Positions 7,495 through 15,845 of a DNA stretch of 64,000 bases are shown piece by piece. A model generated the notes under the pieces. It saw nothing but the letters and a program-made list of their open reading frames with translations. It did not search any database and was not told the origin of the DNA. Positions within the stretch are counted from its first letter, which is position 1; each line of letters begins with the position of its first letter. Location of the stretch: positions 434,001 to 498,000 of the forward strand of contig NZ_CP119574.1 in assembly GCF_029278605.1 (NCBI RefSeq), written 5' to 3'. The position numbers and the translations under genes are program-made. The stretch is from Cupriavidus sp. WKF15. GTDB lineage: Bacteria; Pseudomonadota; Gammaproteobacteria; Burkholderiales; Burkholderiaceae.

Positions 7495-8505
7495 ATGGAC
7501 CCCACACCGCAACATCTTCTGTGGATGTACGAGAAGATGATCGAGATCCGCCAGTACGAAGAGACCATGGCAAAGGTGTATCTGGAGGGGAAGCTGCCAC
7601 CGAAGATCCAGAAGGGCCTGGCCTTTGACATCGGAGCTGGACCGGTTCCCGGTGAGATGCACTTGTCCGCCGGTCAAGAGCCGGTGGCCGTGGGTGTTTG
7701 CGCCCATCTGCGACCCGAAGACACCGTTGTCGGTGCCCACCGCTCGCACCACTTTGCCATCGCCAAAGGCGTACCGCTTGACGCGATGACAGCCGAGATG
7801 TTCGGCAAGGCCACCGGCCTGGGTCGCGGCAAAGGCGGCCACATGCACCTGTTCCATGCCGGGACCAAGTTCTCGTGCAGCGGCATCGTTGGCGCGAGTT
7901 CGCCGCAAGCCTGCGGCGCCGCACTTGCTGCGCGCAAGCTCGGCAAGGACTGGGTGGCGGTGTCCTTCTTCGGGGAGGGAGCGGCCAACCAGGGATCTTT
8001 CCATGAGTCGCTGAACCTGGCCGCACTCTGGAAGCTGCCGGTCATCTTTGTCTGTGAGGACAACAAGTACGGCATCTCCGTGGAGAAGAGCGCCTCCACC
8101 GCCGTGCCGACGAACGAGATTCGTGCCGCCGGTTATGGCATGCCGGGCGTACTGGTGGAACGCAATGACGCGGTGGCCGTCTACCGTGCGGCCGGCGAGG
8201 CCATTGCCCGCGCACGGCGCGGCGAAGGCCCCACGCTGATCGAGGTCAAGACCGACCGCTATCTTGGCCACTTCCAGGGCGACCCCGAAACCTATCGCCC
8301 GCGCGATGAGGCCAAGACGCTGCGCACGAATGACCCGATCCAGACCCTGGGCGACGCCCTTCGAGCCGACAACCTTCTCAACGCGGCAACCGAGGCGCAG
8401 CTTCGCGCTGCGGTCACTGCGCGCATTGAGGCCGCCTATGAGTTCGGCCGCAATAGCCCCTACCCGGCACCCGGCGATGCGCTACAGCACGTCTTCGTGC
8501 AGTAA
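7495..8505 (+). CDS. Acetoin/2-oxoacid dehydrogenase E1 component, alpha subunit (TPP-dependent)
   Basis: This 336-residue protein is of the AcoA/PdhA type. It would decarboxylate or cleave a 2-oxoacid or acyloin with thiamine diphosphate and pass the acyl group to lipoyl-E2. The TPP/Mg motif is GEGAANQGSF...EDN (GEG rather than the usual GDG). Another family hallmark is THRxH-like AHRSHHFAIAKG. Compared with typical AcoA there is extra sequence around residues 35-52 (PPKIQKGLAFDIGAGPVPGE) before the MHLSAGQE motif. The start has a good Shine-Dalgarno (AGAGGAGAC). The linked acoR-like gene favours an acyloin substrate, but the identity is not proven. Confidence 0.85.
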   Translation: MDPTPQHLLWMYEKMIEIRQYEETMAKVYLEGKLPPKIQKGLAFDIGAGPVPGEMHLSAGQEPVAVGVCAHLRPEDTVVGAHRSHHFAIAKGVPLDAMTAEMFGKATGLGRGKGGHMHLFHAGTKFSCSGIVGASSPQACGAALAARKLGKDWVAVSFFGEGAANQGSFHESLNLAALWKLPVIFVCEDNKYGISVEKSASTAVPTNEIRAAGYGMPGVLVERNDAVAVYRAAGEAIARARRGEGPTLIEVKTDRYLGHFQGDPETYRPRDEAKTLRTNDPIQTLGDALRADNLLNAATEAQLRAAVTARIEAAYEFGRNSPYPAPGDALQHVFVQ

Positions 8506-8535
8506 ATCCCGCATCCCACAAGACAGGAGACCACT

Positions 8536-9609
8536 ATGCAAACGGCAAAAGACGCCGGACAGGGCGCGCGGACGCTCACCATGGCCCAGGCCATCGCCGA
8601 GGCCATCGGCCAGGAAATGGAGCGAGATTCGCGCGTATTCGCGATGGGTGAGGACATAGGCAAGTACGGCGGGATCTTCAGTGCCACCACCGGCCTGCTG
8701 GACCGCTTTGGCCCCGAACGCATCATGGATACACCGATTTCCGAAACGGCCTTCATGGGCGCGGCCATCGGCGCGGCCGCGGAAGGGCTGCGCCCGATCG
8801 CGGAGCTGATGTTCGTCGATTTCTTTGGCGTCTGTTTCGACCAGATCTACAACCACCTGGCCAAGAACACCTACATGTCCGGCGGTCGGATATCACTGCC
8901 GGCAGTCGTGATGACCGGTATCGGCGGCGGCTACAACGATGCGGCCCAGCATTCCCAGTGCCTATACGCGAGCTTTGCGCACATGCCGGGCATGAAGGTA
9001 GTGGTGCCCTCCAACGCCTACGACGCCAAGGGCCTGATGATCCAGGCCATCCGCGACGACAACCCGGTGGTGTTCTGCTACCACAAGGGCATCATGGGCT
9101 TGTCGTGGATGTCGTACTTCGAGGGTAGTACCAATGCTGTTCCCGAAACTCCCTACGCCATTCCCTTCGGTCAGGCCCGCGTCGCACGCAATGGCCGCGA
9201 CGTGACCATCGTCACGCTGTCGCAGATGGTGCAGAAGTCGCTGCTGGCGGCAGAGCAACTTGCAGCCGAAGGCATCGAAGCCGAGGTGATCGACCTGCGC
9301 ACCATCGTGCCGCTTGACCGCGAAACCGTCCTTCGCTCGGTCGCCAAGACCGGCCGCCTGCTGGTCGCCGATGAGGACTACCTCAGCTTCGGCCTGTCCG
9401 GCGAGATCGCCGCCATCGTCGCCGAGAACCTCGACAGCGTGGCGCTGCGGGCCCCGGTGCGCCGGCTGGCCGTCCCCGATGTACCGATCCCGTTCTCGCG
9501 CCCGCTCGAACAGTTCGTGATTCCGCAGGTCGACAGCATCGCCGCCCAGATGCGCGCGCTGGTGCAGCACCAACCAGTTTCTTATTCACTCAAGCGAGAA
9601 GCAGCATGA
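8536..9609 (+). CDS. Acetoin/2-oxoacid dehydrogenase E1 component, beta subunit
   Basis: The 357-residue partner of the preceding gene follows it by 30 bp, with AGACAGGAGACC as ribosome site. It has the transketolase-like pyrimidine-binding domain (RVFAMGEDIGKYGG, DTPISETAFMGAAIGAA, MFVDFFGVCFDQIYNHLAKN) and the C-terminal transketolase domain (VTIVTLSQMVQKSL, EAEVIDLRTIVPLD). These are the canonical AcoB/PdhB signatures. It forms the alpha2beta2 E1 with the product of 7495. The last four bases overlap the start of the lipoyl-domain gene. Confidence 0.88.
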   Translation: MQTAKDAGQGARTLTMAQAIAEAIGQEMERDSRVFAMGEDIGKYGGIFSATTGLLDRFGPERIMDTPISETAFMGAAIGAAAEGLRPIAELMFVDFFGVCFDQIYNHLAKNTYMSGGRISLPAVVMTGIGGGYNDAAQHSQCLYASFAHMPGMKVVVPSNAYDAKGLMIQAIRDDNPVVFCYHKGIMGLSWMSYFEGSTNAVPETPYAIPFGQARVARNGRDVTIVTLSQMVQKSLLAAEQLAAEGIEAEVIDLRTIVPLDRETVLRSVAKTGRLLVADEDYLSFGLSGEIAAIVAENLDSVALRAPVRRLAVPDVPIPFSRPLEQFVIPQVDSIAAQMRALVQHQPVSYSLKREAA

Positions 9610-9857
9610 TCGACGTATTGATGTCTGACGCCGTCTGGCAGGACGTGGAAGAAGGCACCGAGGCCCTGTTGCAGGAATGGTCGGTACAGTCAGGCGATAC
9701 AGTCAGCGCGGGCCAGGTGCTCGGCGTGGTTGAACTGGTCAAGACCACCCACGAGATTGCGGCGCCGGCCGCAGGTGTGGTCGCCGAGCTGACGGTGGCG
9801 GCACAGGACACCTTTGGTCGCGGCACTGTGCTGGCACGACTGGAGCCGAAATCATGA
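9606..9857 (+). CDS. Free-standing lipoyl-domain protein (E2 lipoyl carrier)
   Basis: The whole protein is 83 residues and consists of one biotinyl/lipoyl-attachment fold. Lys46 in VVELVKTTHEIAAP sits in the hairpin that is lipoylated in E2 and GcvH proteins, and the flanking residues differ from the E2 consensus DKA. The motif GDTVSAGQVLG precedes it as usual. It overlaps E1 beta and the acyltransferase gene by 4 bp at each end (ATGA). In ordinary E2 enzymes this domain is fused to the catalytic domain; here it is a separate carrier. The dedicated ligase encoded at 10564 probably lipoylates it. Confidence 0.8.
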   Translation: MIDVLMSDAVWQDVEEGTEALLQEWSVQSGDTVSAGQVLGVVELVKTTHEIAAPAAGVVAELTVAAQDTFGRGTVLARLEPKS

Positions 9858-10564
9858 CGCACAGTTTGGTTTCTGCCCCGGATGCCGGCGAACGCCGCGC
9901 CGTTCCGCTCGCCGGCATACGTGGGGCCATCGCGCGCAGCATGAGTGCCGCGTGGCAGGTGCCCCGCGTGGCGCAGTCGATCGAGGTGGACGCGACCCGA
10001 CTCGAGCTCGAGGTGTCGTCTCTGCAGCAACGGCTCGGGCCGCAGTGCAAGGTCACGTTGACCGCGTTCGTTCTGCGCGCGGTGGCATTGACGTTGCGCG
10101 AGCACCCGCGGTTGAACGCCCGCATGCTGGAGAAGGAGGTCGATGTGATGCCCGACATCAACATCGGCCTCGCCGTCAGCCTGGACGAAGGGTTGATGGT
10201 GCCCGTGCTGCGCAACGCCGATACCAGGCCGGTCGCGGACATTGCCGCGGAAAGCCGTCGTCTCGCGGAGGGTGCGCGTGCTGGCACGCTGTCGGCCGGC
10301 AGCTACCAGCATGGCACCTTCACCGTCACTAATCTGGGCATGACGGGCATCGACAGCTTCACGCCGATCATCAACGTGCCGCAGGTCGCCATTCTGGGCG
10401 TGACGCGCGTCGCCAAGCGGGCGGTGGTCAAAGACGACAGCATCGCGATCGTGCCCATGCTGGGGCTGCATCTGGTCTTCGACCATCGCGCGGTGGACGG
10501 CTACCCCGCAGCGCGCTTTTTGTCCGACCTGAAGACGCGGTTGGAAACGATCGAAGGCCTGTGA
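9854..10564 (+). CDS. E2 acyltransferase catalytic domain protein (lacks lipoyl and binding domains)
   Basis: The 236-residue product has only the 2-oxoacid dehydrogenase acyltransferase (CAT-like) fold: RGAIARSMSAAWQVPRVAQS at the start, DINIGLAVSLDEGLMVPVLRNAD in the middle, and the active-site motif DHRAVDGYPAARFL at the end. Typical E2 proteins exceed 370 residues because of lipoyl and peripheral subunit-binding domains, and neither is present. The preceding 83-residue gene supplies the lipoyl domain. No E1/E3-binding domain is encoded anywhere in the operon, so how E1 and E3 dock is unclear. Confidence 0.82.
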   Translation: MTHSLVSAPDAGERRAVPLAGIRGAIARSMSAAWQVPRVAQSIEVDATRLELEVSSLQQRLGPQCKVTLTAFVLRAVALTLREHPRLNARMLEKEVDVMPDINIGLAVSLDEGLMVPVLRNADTRPVADIAAESRRLAEGARAGTLSAGSYQHGTFTVTNLGMTGIDSFTPIINVPQVAILGVTRVAKRAVVKDDSIAIVPMLGLHLVFDHRAVDGYPAARFLSDLKTRLETIEGL

Positions 10565-11343
10565 TGCTGACCCCCGCCTTTCTCGCCGATGGCGTTCACT
10601 GTGCAGACGAGCAGGACTGGAACCGGGCGCAACTGGCTGAGCCTGTCCTGCGGCCTGCCGTACGGCTGTGGACATATGCTGCCCCGGGCATTGTGCTCGG
10701 CCGCGCTCAGGCCGCCCTGCTCCCACGGCTGGCAGGCGGTCCAGCACCGGTGATTGTGCGCGACTCCGGGGGCGGTGCGGTGCTGGCCGGACCGTGGATG
10801 TTGTCCGCCTCGATCGTGCTGCCGGCGGATCACCCGCTGGTGGGCACCGGCACGGTGTCGAGCTATCGCTGGCTGGGGGTGCTGTACGCCGGGCTCCTGC
10901 GAGATCACGGGATTTCCGCCTATGCGGTACCGCCCGAGGAACTGCAGATGGCGCGGCCCGACCCGTCGCTTAAATGGGCTTGCTTCGGTTCGCTTTCGCC
11001 CTGGGAGGTGGTTGTCGGGCAGCGCAAGATCGTCGGGCTGGCGCAGGTACGGCGGCGCACGGGTGTACTACTGACTTCGGGCGCGCTCGTTTCATCGCCG
11101 GATTGGCCCCTGTTGTGCGAGATGATAGAGGCGCATCCCGCCGATGCCGATCGCCTGCAGGCCTGCACGACGTCGTGCACCGAGCAACTGGGTGCGCCAT
11201 TGATAGCCACCGTACTGGCCAAGGGTCTGCATCACATGCTGATCGACGTGCTTGGTGAGCATGATGATCCGGGCGAATCCCGGCATCCACGCCACGTGTC
11301 GCGCGAGACGCCGGCAATCCTGTCCACCACGGCGGGCGCATGA
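10564..11343 (+). CDS. Lipoate-protein ligase A-like enzyme
   Basis: The 259-residue biotin/lipoate ligase-fold protein carries RDSGGGAVLAGPWML (the RRxGGGAV-type loop) and GQRKIVGLAQVRRRTGVLL (the lysine that contacts lipoyl-adenylate). It would transfer lipoate or octanoate to the lipoyl protein at 9606. Its start ATG overlaps the stop of the E2 gene by one base (TGATG); GTG 10561 is an alternative. The position indicates a ligase dedicated to this complex. Together with the damaged lipA at 15846, it shows a local lipoylation module. Confidence 0.78.
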   Translation: MLTPAFLADGVHCADEQDWNRAQLAEPVLRPAVRLWTYAAPGIVLGRAQAALLPRLAGGPAPVIVRDSGGGAVLAGPWMLSASIVLPADHPLVGTGTVSSYRWLGVLYAGLLRDHGISAYAVPPEELQMARPDPSLKWACFGSLSPWEVVVGQRKIVGLAQVRRRTGVLLTSGALVSSPDWPLLCEMIEAHPADADRLQACTTSCTEQLGAPLIATVLAKGLHHMLIDVLGEHDDPGESRHPRHVSRETPAILSTTAGA

Positions 11344-11416
11344 GTCAACGGTCAACGTTGTGCCTATCAACAAAACAAGGCTCGCCAGGCGCGCGCCATA
11401 AATGGAGACATCCAAC

Positions 11417-11995
11417 ATGAAGCCCATGCCACCCGCTGGCCCCGCCATGCGCGTATTGGACAAACAACCCAAGGTGTCGCGCCGAGGCTTTCTGCGCGGC
11501 GGCGGCCTTGCCGCCATCAGCGTTACGGTGGTGATTCCCACGGCCTCCATCGCGGCAGCCAGAGATATGGCCACCCAACAAAGCTTTCATACCTTGGGTC
11601 GTGACACGAGCAAGACTCTGGTGCGCATGGCGCGCGACATCTATCCGCACGACAAGCTGGCAGACAAATTCTATGTCGAGGCTGTGGCGCCCTATGACGT
11701 GGCGGCGTCCGAAGACCTGGCGGTAAAAACGTTGTTGACCGATGGCGTCCAGAATTTGGATCAACGCGCGAAGCAGCGCTATGGCTTGCCCTATGTCGGG
11801 GTTAGGACAGAGAACGAGCGGGTGGCCTTGCTGAAGGACATCGAAGGCACCCCATTCTTCAAGAAGATCCAGGGCGATCTGGTGACGAGTCTCTACAACA
11901 ACAAAAAGCTATGGCCGTTGTTCGGCTACGAGGGCTCGTCATGGGAGAAGGGTGGCTATCTGCACCGCGGCTTTGACGATATCGACTGGCTCTAA
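11417..11995 (+). CDS. Tat-exported small subunit of GMC dehydrogenase (gluconate 2-dehydrogenase subunit 3 family)
   Basis: The 192-residue protein has a twin-arginine signal (SRRGFLRGGGLAAISVT) and the DUF1349-like/gluconate 2-dehydrogenase gamma fold (LVRMARDIYPHDKLADKFY, VTSLYNNKKLWPLFGYEGSS). Such subunits escort the folded flavoprotein partner through the Tat system. ATG 11417 is preferred because GGAGACATCC spans the alternative ATG at 11402. The same arrangement occurs in the next gene. It may be cotranscribed with lplA 73 bp upstream. Confidence 0.82.
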   Translation: MKPMPPAGPAMRVLDKQPKVSRRGFLRGGGLAAISVTVVIPTASIAAARDMATQQSFHTLGRDTSKTLVRMARDIYPHDKLADKFYVEAVAPYDVAASEDLAVKTLLTDGVQNLDQRAKQRYGLPYVGVRTENERVALLKDIEGTPFFKKIQGDLVTSLYNNKKLWPLFGYEGSSWEKGGYLHRGFDDIDWL

Positions 11996-12027
11996 GCCTC
12001 GGAATACAAAAAATGGAGACAAGCATC

Positions 12028-13608
12028 ATGGCAGATCAGACAAAGTTCTCACTCGACGATGACAGCGTCATCGTGATTGTTGGTTCGGGCGCGGGCGGGG
12101 GCACGCTAGCCAACGAGCTGGCGCAACGCGGTGTCAAATGCGTCGTTCTGGAGGCCGGCAAGCACTATACCCAGGCCGATTTCGAGAACGACGAATGGGC
12201 GATGTTCAACAAGATTTCCTGGCTGGACAAGCGCATTTCAGCCGGCGGCTGGCACCACACGAAGACGTATCCCAATCTGCCAGCCTGGATCGTGAAGGGT
12301 GTTGGCGGCTCTACTGTCCACTGGTCCGGTGTTGCACTGCGCTTTCAGGAGCACGATTTCCACACCAGGACCACCTATGGCGCCATCAACGGGGCCAATG
12401 TGCTCGATTGGCCTATCACGCTGGCCGAGCTGGAGCCATATTACGAGCTGGCCGAGAAGAAGATGGGGGTGTGCGGGACCAAGGCCAGTGGTCTGCCGCC
12501 CATGCCGCCGAATAACCACTACAAGGTGATCGAGGCCGGGGCAAGAAAGGTTGGCTACAAGAAGATCGTGCGTCCGGCCGCTTCGAACTCCCAGCCTTAC
12601 GATGGACGGCCCGGCTGCCAGCAGATCGGGTTCTGCATGCAGGGCTGCAAGATCGGTGCGAAGTGGTCAACGCTCTACACCGAGGTGCCGCGCGCGCAGG
12701 CTACAGGCAATGTCGAGGTGCGGCCCGAGTCGATGGTCCTGCAGATCCAGCACGACAGGAAGGGTCGTGCGAACGGCGTGCTTTACGTGGACAACAAGGG
12801 CCGCAAGCAACTGCAGAAAGCTCGCGTAGTCTGCGTGGCGGGCAATTCCATCGAGTCGCCCAGGTTGCTCCTGAACTCGGCATCGAACATGTTCCCCAAT
12901 GGGTTGGCCAATTCATCGGGACAGGTCGGCAAGAACTACATGAATCACGCCACCGCGGCGGCGGTGTCGATCCACAAGAAGCCGGTCTATATGTACCGCG
13001 GTTTCGACATCGCGGCGGTGGTTGCCGACGAGGTGGCGCTCAATACCAAGCGTGGCTTTGTCGGCGGCTATTACCTTGAAGGCCTTGCCATTCATCTGCC
13101 ATACACGGCGGCGTTCATGAAGCCGGGCGGCTGGGGGCGCGACTTCACTTCCGCCATGGAGATGTACGACCACATGAGCAGCGTCTGGGTCTGTGGCGAA
13201 GATCTGGCGCGCGAGCAGAACTCCATCACGCTGCATCCCACGGAAAAGGACAAGAACGGCCTGCCTGTCCCCATCGTGACCAAGACTTACCACGAGAACG
13301 ATGAGAAGATCACGGCTCACGGTCTGATCCAGTGGCGTAAGCTGTCCGAGGCGGTGGGCGCCACGCGCGTGATAGACATGCCGGCCTATCCGGCCAGCCA
13401 CAACTTGGGCACCAACCGCATGAGCGCGAAGGCCAGCGACGGCGTGGTCAATCGCTGGGGTCAGGCGCACGACGTGAAGAACCTGTTTATTTCGGATGGT
13501 AGCCAGTTCACCTCCAGTTCGGCGGCCAACCCGACGCTCACCATTGTGGCCCTGGCAATCCGGCAGGCGGAGTACATTGCCGGGGCATTGAAGCGGCAGG
13601 ATATCTAA
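12028..13608 (+). CDS. GMC-family FAD-dependent dehydrogenase, catalytic subunit, probable Fe-S cluster
   Basis: The 526-residue protein has the FAD-binding VGSGAGGG motif (residues 18-25) and the GMC C-terminal region (HNLGTNRMS, FISDGSQFTSSSAANPTLTI). Cys197, Cys203 and Cys207 form C-x5-C-x3-C (GCQQIGFCMQGC). That resembles the 3Fe-4S site of the bacterial FAD glucose dehydrogenase catalytic subunit. It has no export signal of its own and would be carried out with the Tat subunit encoded just upstream. The third subunit usual in this family, a multihaem cytochrome c, is missing, so electrons must leave by another carrier, perhaps the cytochrome at 2360. It likely oxidises an alcohol, sugar or polyol. 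Confidence 0.83.
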   Translation: MADQTKFSLDDDSVIVIVGSGAGGGTLANELAQRGVKCVVLEAGKHYTQADFENDEWAMFNKISWLDKRISAGGWHHTKTYPNLPAWIVKGVGGSTVHWSGVALRFQEHDFHTRTTYGAINGANVLDWPITLAELEPYYELAEKKMGVCGTKASGLPPMPPNNHYKVIEAGARKVGYKKIVRPAASNSQPYDGRPGCQQIGFCMQGCKIGAKWSTLYTEVPRAQATGNVEVRPESMVLQIQHDRKGRANGVLYVDNKGRKQLQKARVVCVAGNSIESPRLLLNSASNMFPNGLANSSGQVGKNYMNHATAAAVSIHKKPVYMYRGFDIAAVVADEVALNTKRGFVGGYYLEGLAIHLPYTAAFMKPGGWGRDFTSAMEMYDHMSSVWVCGEDLAREQNSITLHPTEKDKNGLPVPIVTKTYHENDEKITAHGLIQWRKLSEAVGATRVIDMPAYPASHNLGTNRMSAKASDGVVNRWGQAHDVKNLFISDGSQFTSSSAANPTLTIVALAIRQAEYIAGALKRQDI

Positions 13609-13618
13609 TCTGGTTCGT

Positions 13619-13640
13619 CCGCCGCCTTGCGTTGCGGCGG
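13619..13640 (+). terminator. Weak hairpin after the GMC gene
   Basis: CCGCCGC and GCGGCGG form a 7 bp stem with an 8-base loop just past the stop codon. There is no U-tract. Confidence 0.3.
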
Positions 13641-13740
13641 CTGGGCAAATGGATTAGCGTAGAGCCCTTCGCGCCATGCCGACACCAGACCGGCAGCGCG
13701 AGCCTTGCACCATTCAATTGCGGCGGACAAGGAGACAGTC

Positions 13741-15696
13741 GTGCAGCAAAAAGCACACCGCGCCCACATCGAGCGTCTGCTCGCCTTTTCGCAGCAGCCG
13801 GGCGAAGTACATGGCACGATCGAGCGATCATGGCGGCGCTGCCTGGACGACTATGGCCGCGATCCCAGTCGGCCCACGCCAGCCTACATCGTAGAGGCGG
13901 GCTGCCTGCGGGAGCACAAGGAACAGATTGAGGATTTCCTGATTGTCGCCCGAACCGGCATGGAACAGCTCTACAAGCGCGTATCCGGATTGGACTACGT
14001 GCTACTGCTGACCGATGCGTACGGCGTCACCGTGGATTTCATAGGCAACGACAACCTTGACCGCGAACTCAAGCGCTCTGGACTCTACCTGGGTGCTGAT
14101 TGGAGCGAATCCCGCGCCGGCACTTGCGCGGTCGGTGCCTGCATCGTCGAGCGGGAACCGGTGACCTGTCATCAGACTGACCACTTCGACGCATGCCACA
14201 TCACGCTCACCTGCAACAGTGCACCGCTGTTCGATCCAACGGGCAATTTCCTGGGCGTGCTCGACGTTTCTGCGCTGACTGCGCCGGCACCGAGGGAAGG
14301 GCAGCACCTGGCGCTGCAGATGACCGCCATGTATGCCCAGAAGATCGAGGACGCGAACTTCCTGCGCTACTTCCGCAACCAATGGATATTGCGGCTCGGC
14401 TCAACCTGGTCGCTGGTGGACGTGGACAGCGAAATCATGGTTGCTTTCGATGCCGATGGCGTAATCCGCGGCATCAATAGCGGCGGCCGGCGCAAGCTGC
14501 GGCTCGAGAGCAATCCGCAAGCTGATGTGCGAGGCCACCTGCTGACCGAAGTATTTCGCGAGGACATGAGCGAGCTGTGGCGCATTGCACGTGCCGGCAC
14601 TTCGTCCGAGCGCACCGCGGTACGGACGTTCGATCACGGCTTGTACTACGCAACGGGGATTCCGCCGCGCGGTGCGCCCGGCAAGCCTTCCATGCCATCT
14701 GCAACTGCCGCTCAGCCGGCGCTGCCGAGCGCCGAGGCTAGCGCGGCCCTGGAAGCCCTCGGTGCCGATGATCCGCAGATGCAGCGGCTGATCCTGCAGG
14801 CCAAGCGTCTTGCGAACAAACCGCTCAATATCCTGGTGCAGGGCGAGACCGGTACCGGCAAGGAAGTTCTGGCCAAGGCCCTGCACATTGCAAGTGAGCG
14901 CCGCAGTAAAGCCTTTATAGCCGTCAACTGCGCGGCTATTCCCGAATCGCTGATCGAGAGTGAGCTGTTCGGCTACACGCCCGGCAGCTTCACAGGCGCG
15001 CGCACCAAGGGCATGCGTGGCTTGATCGCGCAGTCGGATGGCGGCACGCTGTTCCTCGACGAGATTGGCGACATGCCGCTGCAGCTGCAGAGCCGGCTGC
15101 TGCGCGTGCTGTCCGAGCGGGAGGTGATGCCATTGGGCTCGGAAAAGCCGATCCCTGTTGATTTGCGTGTCATTGCCGCCTCGCACCGTGACCTGCGTCA
15201 GTTGATCGCCGAGCAGCGGTTTCGTGAGGATCTTTACTATCGGCTGTGCGGCGCTACGTTGCACTTGCCGACGCTGCGCGAAAGGCGCGACAAGGACTAC
15301 CTGATCGCGCGCATTGTCGAAGATGAGGCGCGCCAGCTCGGTATGCGCGCAGAACTGGCGCCAGCGGCGCTGGCGTTGCTGCGAAGCCATTCATGGCACG
15401 GCAACGTCCGGCAGTTGCGCAACGTGCTGCGTTTTGCTCTGGCCATGAGCGATAACGGCTTGATCGACATCGATGCGTTACCGCCGGAAATTCTGGAAAG
15501 CACGACGGATAGTACGGCAGGCGCGGTGTCCGCCACGGACGATGTCCCACCGGCCAACGAGCGTGAAGCCTTACTGGTAGCCCTGCGCCGCAACAAGTGG
15601 CGGATTACTCAGGTTGCCGCCGATCTCGGCATCGCGCGCGCCACGGTCTATCGCCAGATGGAACGCTTCGGCATCGTCGCCCCGAACCGCCAGTAG
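13741..15696 (+). CDS. AcoR-like sigma-54-dependent activator (GAF - AAA+ - Fis HTH)
   Basis: The 651-residue protein starts at GTG 13741, chosen because AAGGAGACAG precedes it; an in-frame ATG at 13705 has no such site. Residues about 60-210 form a GAF-like sensory part typical of AcoR ([20 protein letters not shown]). The AAA+ domain has Walker A GETGTGKE (368-375), the sigma-54-contacting loop as GSFTGA (about 415) and the Walker B segment [14 protein letters not shown] Fis-type HTH ([19 protein letters not shown]) ends the protein. It probably activates the four sigma-54-like promoters at 510, 4730, 5035 and 7420 in response to the pathway substrate or an acyloin. Family and domain calls are firm; targets are inferred. 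Confidence 0.85.
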   Translation: MQQKAHRAHIERLLAFSQQPGEVHGTIERSWRRCLDDYGRDPSRPTPAYIVEAGCLREHKEQIEDFLIVARTGMEQLYKRVSGLDYVLLLTDAYGVTVDFIGNDNLDRELKRSGLYLGADWSESRAGTCAVGACIVEREPVTCHQTDHFDACHITLTCNSAPLFDPTGNFLGVLDVSALTAPAPREGQHLALQMTAMYAQKIEDANFLRYFRNQWILRLGSTWSLVDVDSEIMVAFDADGVIRGINSGGRRKLRLESNPQADVRGHLLTEVFREDMSELWRIARAGTSSERTAVRTFDHGLYYATGIPPRGAPGKPSMPSATAAQPALPSAEASAALEALGADDPQMQRLILQAKRLANKPLNILVQGETGTGKEVLAKALHIASERRSKAFIAVNCAAIPESLIESELFGYTPGSFTGARTKGMRGLIAQSDGGTLFLDEIGDMPLQLQSRLLRVLSEREVMPLGSEKPIPVDLRVIAASHRDLRQLIAEQRFREDLYYRLCGATLHLPTLRERRDKDYLIARIVEDEARQLGMRAELAPAALALLRSHSWHGNVRQLRNVLRFALAMSDNGLIDIDALPPEILESTTDSTAGAVSATDDVPPANEREALLVALRRNKWRITQVAADLGIARATVYRQMERFGIVAPNRQ

Positions 15697-15845
15697 GGCT
15701 GGCACGTGCTAGCAGGTTAACAGCGGAACGAATTTATTCTCGCTTGCAAGCAGGCGGAGCCGCCGTGCTCTGCAGTCCAACAAAGCTTGAGGACCAGACT
15801 TCCGGTCAAAACCGATTTGCACGTGAATCGCGTGCGGAGAATTGT

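Noticed and set aside
7495..11343. Calling the E1/E2 genes acoA, acoB and acoC outright
   Set aside because: The split E2, the extra E1 alpha segment and the absence of other aco genes make the substrate uncertain, so family names without gene symbols were used.
13611..13626. TGGTTCGTCCGCCGCC before the activator gene as a sigma-54 promoter
   Set aside because: Spacing is correct but the -12 half has no TTGC character, and the bases belong to a GC hairpin.
15700..15714. TGGCACGTGCTAGCA upstream of lipA as a fifth sigma-54 promoter
   Set aside because: The GG to GC spacing is one base short of the required distance, so it is not counted.
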